Made by a program: the position numbers and the translations under genes. DNA of 64,000 bases from Pratylenchus scribneri (Eukaryota > Nematoda > Chromadorea > Rhabditida > Pratylenchidae): the NCBI GenBank assembly GCA_030063045.1, contig JAQSEB010000023.1:3720001-3784000 (forward strand), given 5' to 3'. The notes beneath the pieces were generated by a model. That model saw only the letters and a list, made by a program, of their open reading frames with translations. It was not told the origin of the DNA and did no database searches. This document shows, piece by piece, positions 13,024 to 24,300 of this stretch. The stretch's first letter is position 1; the number at the start of each line of letters is the position of its first letter.

Positions 13024-15275
13024 ATGACCAGCACGGCTGCCAGCAATGAAGAAATTGATGAGCAAAAGGAAACGTCAAAACCGATTGAAAAACAAAATGA
13101 AACGAAAGAAGAAACTCAACAAAAGCAGCAAATGATGCGGCCAACATCGCCAGATGATTTATCAACAGAAGAACAATCACCTTCGGCAAAAAGGCCTCGT
13201 CAACAGCGTCTTTTGAGGTTGGCAATTGCCGGTTGCAGTCATGGCCAAATGGACACAATTTATGGACGATTGGAAGAGGCGGAAAAACAACGGAAATGCA
13301 AATTCGATTTGCTCATTTGTTGCGGCGATTTTCAGGTTTAAATTTTTTTGAATTAAAAAAATAATATTTGGTTTTTGTTAGGCAATTCGAAATCACGGCG
13401 ATTTACATTATTATCATGCACCGCCACACCATCGAAAATTGGGCACTTTCTACAAATATTACAGCGGAGAAAAGGTTAAATTAAATCTTAACCGAATATA
13501 AAAAAAATGAATAAAAAATTTGCAAAAAATAATCATTTTTTCAATAACCAACACTAAATTTACGCAGGTCGCCCCAGTGCTCACTTTATTTGTTGGCGGA
13601 AACCATGAAAGCAGCGGCTACATGGCCGAATTGCCCAATGGTGGATGGGTTGCACCCAACATTTACTACATGGGATATGCATCCGTAAGCCAATTCACAA
13701 TGATTGAAAAGCACTATAATTGAATTATTTTTTAAGGTTATTCAATTTGCGGGATTGCGCATTGCTGGCCTTTCTGGCATTTACAAATCAGGTTCATTCA
13801 TTCTTCAATATAAAAATATTTAAAACTTTTATTGTCTAATTTTTTGTTAAGGTGATTTTGAGCGCGGCCATTTCGAGCGTCCACCATTCCAAGAGAGAGG
13901 ATCAATTGTGTCCGCCTATCATGTCCGTTCCTTGGAAATATTCCGGCTACGTCAATTGAAAGGTAAAAAAAATATCTCGAATAAATATAATGAATATTTT
14001 TGGTAGGTTCCAAAATTGATATTTGCATATCGCATGATTGGCCAGCAGGAATTACGGATTTTGGCGATCGGGATTGGCTGCTACGAATCAAACCACATTT
14101 CACTCAGGATATCCAATACAATCGATTGGGCAATCCGGCAACAATGAAGTAAAAATACTTTTCATATTTCTTAATTTTCTGCTCTTTTAAACATTAATTT
14201 AATAAGTAAATTATTGCAATTTTCAGTCTTCTTTACGATTTGAAACCGTCACATTGGTTTGCCGCACATATGCATGTTCGATTCACGGCGGTTGTGCCAC
14301 ATAATTCAATGCCAATCGAAGGCCAACCATCCAACAGCACACCGGAAACACCCGTGACTCGATTTTTGGCACTGGATAAACCAATTGAGAAAGATGGCCG
14401 CCGAAGATTCCTTGAATTCATGGATTTGCCCATAGCGGATGGTATTAATTATTTTCAATAAAAAATAGTCAAAAAATTTACAATCCAGACTATAAAGATA
14501 AAAGAGAATTTTACAAATTAATTTTTCTATTCATTCAGATGCTTCCATGGAATTGTGCTATGATCCTCAATGGCTGGGCATCCTCAAAAGCACCGACGAA
14601 TTGACAAATTTCACGGATCAACGAGTCAAAATGCCGGACCAGAGATTGACGGGTTTGGACAATGTTCGAACCGATTTTGGACCAACCCAGGAAGAGATGG
14701 AATTCGTTCAAAGATCATTTGGTGGCGACAATTTCCGTATTCCACTAAATTTTCAACGAACTGCGCCGCCCGAATTAGAACCATGGAATGGACGCGGTCG
14801 ACCAGCCAGCCTTTATTATCGGTTAAAATTAAATTTTATTAAATTAAATAAAAAATAATTTGGAAGGGGAAGTTGAATTACATTTGAGTTAATAATGAAT
14901 TAGTATCACCTTCTTGTTGGAAGAAAAGATTAAACAAATTATAAATTTAATTCCATTACTTAAAGGAATCCGCAAAGTCAACAATTCTGTGAGCGACTTG
15001 GAATTCGCGATTTGAACTTTATTTTCGCCCAAGCATCGGTTGCCCATCTGGGAATTCCATTTTGCATCCAAGAGGTGGATTTGGCTAAAGCTGACCAATC
15101 AAAAGGGGGAAATGGCGAAACACAAACAGCAGCAGAGGGAGTGAACAAAAATCCGGACGAAATTGATTTGGGCGATGATGAGGTAAAATTTAAAATTTAT
15201 TTTTAATTAATCTTTTTTGTTGTTCAGTTTGGCGACGAAGACTTTGTTGAAGATGTGAAGGGTGGAGGAACATGA
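13024..15275 (+). CDS. dbr-1: Lariat debranching enzyme DBR1
   Basis: Exons join to a metallophosphoesterase that cuts the 2',5' bond of intron lariats in the nucleus. Metal-binding motifs are all present: AGCSHGQMD (the first Cys is retained), CCGDFQ, GGNHE, SHDWP and AAHMHVRF, followed by the DBR1 C-terminal domain ([26 protein letters not shown]). The protein has an extra N-terminal stretch of about 60 residues rich in Glu/Gln/Lys with a [10 protein letters not shown] nuclear signal before the catalytic core, and an acidic C-terminus. The ATG follows an acceptor-like TTTTTTACAG at about 12990-13000, suggesting trans-splicing. It lies in a cluster with the CMTR1 gene (191 bases downstream), another mRNA-processing enzyme. 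Confidence 0.93.
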
Positions 15276-15465
15276 TGATGGACAAAAAATGAATGAATGA
15301 ATTATTTATTTATTATTTTATTCCGATCTTATTCAAATTTTCCTTTAAAATAAAATTAAAATATTTTTTTATTCGTCTTTTAAATGATTCGCATTTCTGG
15401 AAAAAAATACTTTTCTATAATTGATTAAACATTTTCATATATTTATTATTAAATTAATTTAAGAA

Positions 15466-18400
15466 ATGGCAAATACGAAATCACAATTGGAAGAAATGCA
15501 ACCATCGAGAAAACGAAAATTGGATGAGTCGCCGGCAGATGAGGACAGTGGAAGCAAGGCCAAAAAAATGTTGCCAGCGAAGCCAGCAGATGGCGCCAAG
15601 GTCGGCTCCAGCTTCGGCAAAAGAATGTTGGAGGTTTGATTGAAATTAAATTGGCAAACATAAATTTATTCTATAAAACTGAGGAACTAATTTATACTTT
15701 TACCGAGAATTATTTGAGTTTGCTAGAAAATCTCGTTTTTCACACGATTAAAGAATTAAAAAATTTTAATCTATTTAATTCCAACAGCAAATGGGCTGGA
15801 AGGGCAAAGGACTGGGCAAAAAACAGCAAGGAAGAGAGGAGCCAATAATAGCGCAAAACAAAGTTGATCGGGGGGCATTGGGAATGGAAACAGAAATGCA
15901 GGTTTATTATGGATATAATAAAATATTTTAAAAGAATGTTCCTAGGAATTGGTCAATAAATACAAATTGGACACGGACAGCGAAGAAAAACCGGTGGAAG
16001 AGACGCCCACCTGGATTGAATGTGATCAAATGCTCCGAAACGAAATAGAGGAACAATTATCGAATGAATGGATTGTGGAAGGAAAGGTTGGTTTTAAATG
16101 TTAATAATTTAATGGAAACAATTTTTGAAAATAGTTTTAAAAAAAGAATTATTAATTTATTATTAAATTAATCCTCTTTCCATTCAGCCAAAGCTTCAAA
16201 TTGACGACGAGGATCGATTTTGTCGGCGAGAATTGATTTCGGATTTATTGACTGCGAAGAGTATGTTTGACACAGTGGACCGTAAAGATTTGAATGCAGC
16301 GCGGGCAAGGGCAAACCCATATGAAACAATCAAAGCTGGCTTCTTCCAAAATAGGTGGGAAATTTATTTTATTTTAAAATGCTAAAAATTGGTAAAATTG
16401 AGGCCAATAAATGTTTTATAATACATTGTGAAGGATTATTTTCTCATTTCATAATTAGGAGAGGAATAATTTTATGAAGAATAAATGAATCGATACAATT
16501 CATTCTCAATAAAATAATTCTTTTTTTTTCAGAGCAGCAATGAAAATGGCAAATTTGGACAAAATCTACAGTTGGCGATTGAGTCGAGAATTTGATGACT
16601 CAACTCGGATTGCCAAAAATCCAATGGAGCAAGGAAGTATACGGCAAAATCCAGATCGGTCAGTTCAGAAATCCGGAATGAAACAAAAAATCAGAAGTGA
16701 AAGAAAACACAAAAATCAGAATTTAAAAAAAAACACAAAAAACAGAATTGAGTGGACTAAAATTTCTAAAAAAGTTTATGATTTTTGGTTTTATTTCCTA
16801 TGGTATACATGAAAAAAACGCAATTTTTGTTATAAATTAATTCATATTTTTTCTTTCAGAAATCGTCCGCTTTTTTATTTTGCCGATGTTTGCGCTGGTC
16901 CAGGCGGATTCAGTGAATATATGCTTTGGCGCAAATCATTCTACAATGCAAAAGGATTCGGATTCACATTGGCCGGTACACTTTTTAAATTATTGGAAAA
17001 TTATTATTAAATAATATTGATAGGCCAGGACGACTTCAAATTGCATCGATTCACGGCCGCCTCGCCCGAATATTTTGAGCCTTATTACGGTGTTCGTGAG
17101 GATGGAGATGTTATGCTCCCCGACAATTTGGAATCATTGGAAAAATTTGTGCACCAACGAATTCATAGTCCAGAAAAAGGTTGAAAAATACCAAAAATAA
17201 ACCATTCAATGCAATTTAAATTATTATTAAATTAAGGTGTCCATTTGGTAATGTGCGACGGTGGATTCTCGGTTGAGGGTCAGGAGAATATTCAGGAAAT
17301 TTTGTCCAAACGTCTTTACCTTTGCCAATTCATTGTGGGCCTTTCTCTATGCAGAGTATGACTTTAATCAATAAAAATTGGAAAAAAAACAATCCGTTAA
17401 CTTTTATAATATAAAATAAAATCCAAACCCTTATTTTCCCAATTTTTAAAGGTTGAAGCTGATAATCGACGTGGTGGCAATTTCCTTTGCAAATTATTCG
17501 ACTTGTTCACTCCATTTTCAATGGGACTAATTTATTTGATGTATGTTTTTATTTCTATTTGATAATATAATTAAATATTTTCAGGCATCTATCCTACGGT
17601 AAAATTTCAATCCACAAACCAATCACTTCAAGGCCGGCCAATTCTGAAAGGTTTTTCCTATTTTGAAATTAATTAATTAATTAATTGTAAAATTTAAATA
17701 TTAATTTTTCAATTATTTTTGGGATTCAATTTATTTTATAAATTTTTACAACAAAAACAAATAAATTGAATTTCTGATGATTTATTTTATTTATTTTAAG
17801 ATATATTTTCTGCGAGAATTTGAAGCAATTTGGGGCCAATCGAGTGAAGAAATATTTAATTGAAGTGAATAATCGATTGCATAAAAATAAAATGGATGGA
17901 AAATTGGAAGATGTGCGAGAATTGGTGCCGGCAGAGGTGATTGAGGCCGATCAAAAATTCATGGAATATATGCGGAAAAGCAATGAAGAGTAAATTTAAA
18001 AAATTTTAAAATATAATTTGATATTTTTTAGGATTGCCCAACGTCAAATTTATTATCTAATCAAGTATTGGAATTTTGCAAAGGCAGCCGGCAATTATGA
18101 CCAAGACCAGGAAAATTTGAGGGAAAAGGCACTAAAATATTGGGAATTGCCGGACTTTATTGAAAGGCCAGTGGATTTGGGGCGAAATATGCAACAAAAT
18201 CATCCGGATTACCATTCACTTCGACAACAACAACAAAGGGAACCACCGGCATCGACGCTGCAAAGATTCGCTGGAAATGTTCTTTTATTTTGATTAATTT
18301 TATACAAAAATAAACAAAAAATATTAATTAATTGTTTTCAGCAACAAATTTTGCAAATCAAATTTCCTTTGGCTCGATTCACGGCAAAAGAAGTGCAAAG

Positions 18401-19903
18401 TTGTTTGGATATCAACGAATTACGGGCCCAATTTATGGTGGAAAAACAGCCATTATTGCTCATTTCACAAGGGGTAAATTAAATGATTTTAATTAATTAA
18501 ATTAATTTATTTAGCATAATAAAATTATACTATTCCAACGGAATGGGGACAGAGTCGCAAATGATTTGATGTGCCATTTGCCAAAGGACACAATTCTACT
18601 TGTCCAACCAACCACACTTTATGAGGTAATTTTCTTCAAATACACATTCAAATTTTAATTTATTTTAGTTAAAAAATGAAGCCGGCAAAGTTGAACCAGT
18701 GGGAAAATGTCTTTGGCTGCTGGATGGGGCCGTACTCAACGGTGATGACATCAGCCATTTGGAATTGCGTGATAGGTTGAATGCGTGCAAAAAATTTGCT
18801 GAATCCGTCAATCAACGAAATTTACGGCGACCAATTTTTGAGCAAACAAACAAAGGTGCAGGCAAACGGGATCGGCAATCCACTTTTATGGGCCATAAGT
18901 TTGTGATTATTTTTTATATATTTTAATTTATTCAATTAAGAAATGAACCTTTTTGCGAATTGATTGTGGCGGATTCAATGCGGCTAGGGGCATTATGCGA
19001 ACGGCAATTTGAAATAAAACAAATAAAAGTGAATGAAATGAAATAAATTTAATTAAATTAATTCAAAACTTTTTCAAAGGCGTGCAAAAAAGCATTCTTC
19101 CCGGTTTTTGCAAAGGATCAACCAAATCGCCATTTTCTCATTTGCAATGGAATTCGAGTGATTAATCGGCTGAATCGTGAGTGTAAAAATGTTAAAAAAT
19201 CATCGAAAAAATTATGCAAAAATTCACCGTGATATCGAAAATTCGCTTTTCATTATCGATTTTGAAATTAATTAAATCATTTTAAATTAAATTTTTAAAC
19301 TTAACAAATCTTTCAGCCAATTTTATGATCAACTACAAGAAGGACCCAACGTCGGGGAAACTTTTGGAGGGAGGAATTCGGCCAAGGGTGACCACACAAT
19401 TCAGCCATTTGCTCAACCAATATCCGCAATCCACTTTCTATGAGGCATGGGTGGGCGGTGTTCGCAAGGAACATTGGATGTAAGACAAAAAAAATTATAA
19501 AAATTCCGCAATTAAAACAAAAAAAAACACTGACCCATTTTTATCCAAACAAAACATGAATGATTTTTTATATTAAAAATTTATAATTATCCAATTAGAA
19601 TAGGAAAGGTATTAGAAGAACTAACTTCTTTTAAATACTTTAATTAATAAAATTATTTTTTTCAAATTTAGTGCAACTTTCCCAACGGGGCATCCACATA
19701 ACGGTGCCATCACATTCATTTGGAGCTGGGAACATGATTATACCGCCCGATTTGGTGTGGAGAATATTTTGAACGATTCGGAACATGCATCCGGCCTGAC
19801 AATGCAACATCTACGGCAATTAATTCAACAACGACTTGTGAAGAAAGAGGAACCAAAAGAAGAGGAGGAGGCAGTGGATGCTGGCAATGGGAACATTTTT
19901 TGA
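15466..19903 (+). CDS. Cap1 2'-O-methyltransferase CMTR1
   Basis: About 18 exons. The N-terminus has a nuclear signal (SRKRKLDE) and a G-patch ([15 protein letters not shown]). The RrmJ/FtsJ methyltransferase domain follows, with AAMKMANLD (catalytic Lys), [16 protein letters not shown] (SAM motif I), [11 protein letters not shown] (catalytic Asp) and [12 protein letters not shown] (catalytic Lys). The C-terminal part (about 18020-19890) is the guanylyltransferase-like region of the family. The enzyme methylates the 2'-O of the first transcribed nucleotide of capped mRNA and snRNA. The last three exons are assigned by frame and context and are less certain. The intron at about 16665-16858 holds a relic of the minisatellite found at 59450-60220. 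Confidence 0.88.
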
Positions 19904-20695
19904 TGATTTTTGTTTGAATACAAAAAAAATCTATAAATTACTATTATGTCCCACCTAAATATTTTAATTTTTGTCTTAAATTGAAAGAATATAAATTATT
20001 TTAGCCCATTCGCTTCTATCTATATAATTTATGAATCATCTCCAATAGAAATTGACCCGAAAAAAAACAAATTTGAAACAATTATTGTTTCAATACAATT
20101 CAGCATTTCGGTTTCAAAAATGTTAGTTCGACTTGTATTTCGGGTTAAAAAGTAATACCGCCTTGCCAGCGGCAATTTATCAATAAGGAGAAAACGAAAT
20201 GAGGGTAAAATAAAATGGACGGGGTGGGGCAATTTGGATGGGAAAGGGGAATTGATTGGTCGAAGGAGGAGATCGCAAACACCGCCATTGTCTCATCGTT
20301 CAAGTTCCGCTGGATTGTCTAATAGAGGAATTGTTTTTTTGTCATCGCCTTCGGCGACACACATCCCCAATTTCTTTTGTTTATTTTTTTTCGCTCTAAT
20401 TTTTATTGGCCAACGTTTCTCAATTTATAATTCTTTTTTAAATTGTTAAGCTATTGATTTTAGTATTTTATTAATGTAAAATTAAAATAAAAATTTTATA
20501 AAAAAGAATAGCCCTAGAAAAAAAAAGACAGGACTATGGACGGATTCGAACCGGAGAATCCTAGCCATATAAAACCAACCACTTAACCAACTGAGCCATC
20601 ATTGTATTGGGCTATGTATGAAAATATTCCTATTTGTTGCTGCCTTTTTAAATTCATTTTTAATTAAAATAATGCCTTTTAATTTTTTAGGACCC
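19904..20695. other. Intergenic region between CMTR1 and the split secreted-protein gene
   Basis: About 790 AT-rich bases. Apart from the tRNA-like patch at 20533-20604 and an acceptor-like TTTTTTAG at about 20683-20690, no feature is visible. Open frames here (for example 20234-20449) lack conserved character. Confidence 0.45.
20533..20604 (-). tRNA. tRNA-like sequence, probably a pseudogene
   Basis: On the minus strand, GGCTCAGTTGGTTAAG resembles a D arm. About 45 bases on, CCGGTTCGAATCC resembles a T arm, with a T-run after it. The acceptor and anticodon stems do not pair properly and the T stem has two mismatches. A decayed tRNA or tRNA-derived SINE fragment is more likely than a functional tRNA. 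Confidence 0.25.
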
Positions 20696-20941
20696 ATGAA
20701 AAAGATAATTCTACAAAATTTTAATTCAATTTTATTTCTAATTTTGGTCCTCTTTTTGGTGGCCATCGCCATCAGTGTCAATGGACTCAAATGCTACACA
20801 GTAATTTGGGGAAATAAAATACTTTAACATCAAATAAAATAATTAAAAGGGATTCAAAATGATTCGAGGGCAAAGTTTTGGCGGAGGTGAGACGGAATGT
20901 AAAGATGAATCCGAATATTGCTACAATGTAACGGCTGAAGC

Positions 20942-20946
20942 CGGAA
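20942..20946. repeat. Target-site duplication CGGAA, left copy (right copy 28730-28734)
   Basis: CGGAA directly precedes the left LTR and directly follows the right LTR. Five bases is usual for BEL/Pao integration. Confidence 0.9.
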
Positions 20947-21304
20947 TGTCAAAATTTGACTTGACGTACTGTGACTTTTCCCAAAGACGAACGAAATAAA
21001 CGAATATTTTACTTTAATTTTATTCCAATTTCCAAATTATACGAATGAATTCAATTTGTTCGGAACGAATGAATAAAGCAATGGGTCTTTTTTGAATGAG
21101 TGGAAAAAGTGAGCCCAATCGCCGTTATTTGCCTCTTTTTGAATAGAAGGAAAAATTGCCCAAAGGCGTAGGCAAAAAACGGTGATTCGGCTAACAATTC
21201 ATGGATAGAAAATGGCAAAAGGGAGGCAAAAATTTTGACATTAACAAATAAAATTGGTTAACAAAAATGGAAACAAAATTCAAAGATCGGGATAAATCCC
21301 GACA
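20947..21304 (-). repeat. 3' LTR of BEL/Pao element
   Basis: 358 bp, TG...CA ends, apparently identical to 28372-28729. The last codons and the stop of the polyprotein (21280) lie inside this LTR. Confidence 0.95.
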
Positions 21305-24300
21305 CTCCCGCGCGGAATAATTGTTTTGTAGATTAGGCGAATAATTAGGCGAATTATTAAGGGCATGCAGCAATAAAACAAAATGAATAGAAAAATAAGG
21401 GTGGACACAAAAATAAACAAATGCGTGGGGTCAAATAAAAGTGAAAATATTTTTGGTAGTCCAAAATTCTTCAATTGAATTGTCGTCCACCAATGCTCAT
21501 CCTCTTTTGATTCAGTCTGCGGCACAATCCATTTTTCATCGCCCTTTTCAACCATTGGAGCAGCTAAACTGCCTTTTAACAAAAATTTGGCATTGGAGCT
21601 GGGGCAAAAAATTTCGCATTCTTCATTTATTTCGGCAATCGGCAAATGAACGGAATGCGTCTTTTTCAACCCCTCTGGGGTACAAACCGTGCTCACGTTC
21701 AAGCTTGGACAAATGATTGTCGCCAAACTTTTTCCAAAATCAGTTTGGCAATTCAACGAAAAACTTGCGCCCCTTGGGCAATTAAAACATCCAGAAATTG
21801 TTGCATTTTTGACTTGGCAGCTATTCAATTCAATTTCAGTGCGCAATTCCAATCCTTGAATTTCAAGTTGCATCCGAACCGACGAAAAATCGGGAGAGGC
21901 CAGCACATTTCCTTCCTCCGCTTTCAATAAAATTCCATTGTGCTCAAATGGCAGAGCACTTTCTCCTTTTAATATATCCAAATTCTTTTTAATGTTGTCA
22001 CATTCTGCCCGACAATTTCTCTTTTTCTTTTTTCCTTTATTGGGCTGGCAGATGCATGGTTTTTTGGAATTTTTACAGAGACATTCGATTGGTTCACTGT
22101 CGCTGTCATTTCCAAGCCCACACGGGCAAATGCACCAAAACTCCTCTGAATCGGAGGAATCATTTTCCCACCAATTTGCACTTTCTTCATAATTTGCATC
22201 CGCTGGCATCCCAGCACAATAAATGCATTCGTGTATCGGTGGATTTTCCCTTTGATCGGAGTCCACATCCCATTCGGCAAATGGCCATTCTTCATTATCG
22301 GGATTGTTGGGTGGATCATCCGATTCGGAATCGGAATTTTCAGCAATAAGTGCATTGAATTCCAAATTTTCCATTTCAGAATCCGAATTTTCCTTATAAT
22401 TAATTTCCTTTCTCTTTCTTAATTTCATTTTATGGCACGGATTTTGCGTTTTTTCAACATTATTTTTGGGTTTTTTGACCGCTTCAGTTTTTAATTCGAG
22501 CGGGTATAAATGATCGATACTCCGGGTGAATGCTTTTCCCTTGCATTCAATTTTTGCGACCCGGATAATGCCATCTTTTCCTTTTATTAATTCGATTACT
22601 TTTGCCAATTTCCACAAAGTTTTTGGCAAAGCATTATCCTGTAAAAGCACAATTTCACCAATTTCTGGCGGTCCTTTTTTCCCTTTATTATTTTTGTGCT
22701 TATCGGCTCTTTCCCGAAGGAATTGCAAATATTCTTTTTCAAATTTTTTCCAAAATGCTTCCGCACAATCCTTAGATTTTTTCCACATTTTGGCTAATTT
22801 TTCTTCGGGCCTTTCTTTTTCATAAAAAATTTCAAAATTTTCAAATTCAACATCAAAATTTTCCACATTTCTCATTGGCTGTAAAATTTTCATTGGGGTT
22901 AAAATTTCAATCACATCTTCAGGTGCTTCATGGACATAAGTGAGAGGACGAGAATTTACAATATTTTTAACCTCCAAAATCAACGTTCGAAATTCTTCAA
23001 AATTTAAAAGCCTTTTCCCTGCGGCTGATTTCATTCCGGCCTTGACTATTCCAATTATTCGTTCATAATGAGCACCAAATCTTGGTGACAATGCCGGAAT
23101 GAAACGCCAATCGATTAATTCATTTTCGGCGTATTTTTCAATTTCTTTCACAACTTTTGCCGTCAATTTTAGTTGCGTTCCATTATCCGACAAAATACTT
23201 TTTGGCTTCCCAAATTCCGCTAAAAATCTTCGCAATGACATTACACAATTTTGGGCGGAAAGGTCCATTACTGCTTCCAAGTGAATGGCTCTGGTGGAAG
23301 CACACGCAAAAATCGCACAATAGATTTTCCCAATTTCCCCATTATCCTTTCTCAAAAGATAGGGGCCGAAGTAGTCAATTCCGCAATGTTCAAATACTTT
23401 TGATTTATTGATACGCTCTTTTGGGAGCGGCGCCATTGGAGGGATTGCGTATGGTTTTAACCTTTTTCTTGCGCAATATAGGCATTTTTCAACCACATTT
23501 AACATCAATGCGCGTCCTTTTGGGATCCAAAAATGTTCACGAAGACTTGTTAAGCAAATGCGCAAACCGAAATGATCGTTCTTTTCATGATAAAATTCAC
23601 ATAAAATGCGCGCAATTTTCGATTTTTTGGGTATAAAAATGGGGGGCTTTTCATCATTATTTTCTAATCTGCCCCAACATTCCCATAGGCCATATTTGCC
23701 TTTCTTCAACACATTTTCTTTAATTGTTTTTTCATCAGGTGGATATTCGATTTGGGCTTGCATAAATAAATAAATTTGTGCCATTTTCCTTAAATTGGCA
23801 ATTGAATCCACCTTTTTTAAATCCTTCATAAAGTCGCTTTCCAATTTAATATTTTTCGAAATACTTTTCAGAAATTTCAGATAAAATGTGGTATAGCTGA
23901 CAACTTTAATCCACGAATTGTACTTTTCAACATTAATTTCGCCTTTTAACAGGGCATTCAGTTGGATATTGTCCTCATCATCACTAATGGATTCACTAAA
24001 TTCTTCTTTTAATTTAAATTCTGGCATTTCAGGCCATTCTCCATTTCTCAAAAATTTTGGCCCGTTCCACCACAATTCACTGGATTTGAGCTCAAAAGCG
24101 GTGCACCCACGGGTGCCTAAATCCGCTGGATTTTGGGCGGTTGGCACATATCGCCATGTTACATTATTCTTCTTTCTAATTTCTTCAATTCGATTTTTTA
24201 CAAATTTCGGCATTTTTTCAAGTTTTGTGCTCAATATCCATGCAAGCACACATTTGTTATCACCCCAAATTACGATATTTTTGAACTCAATTTTCATTTC

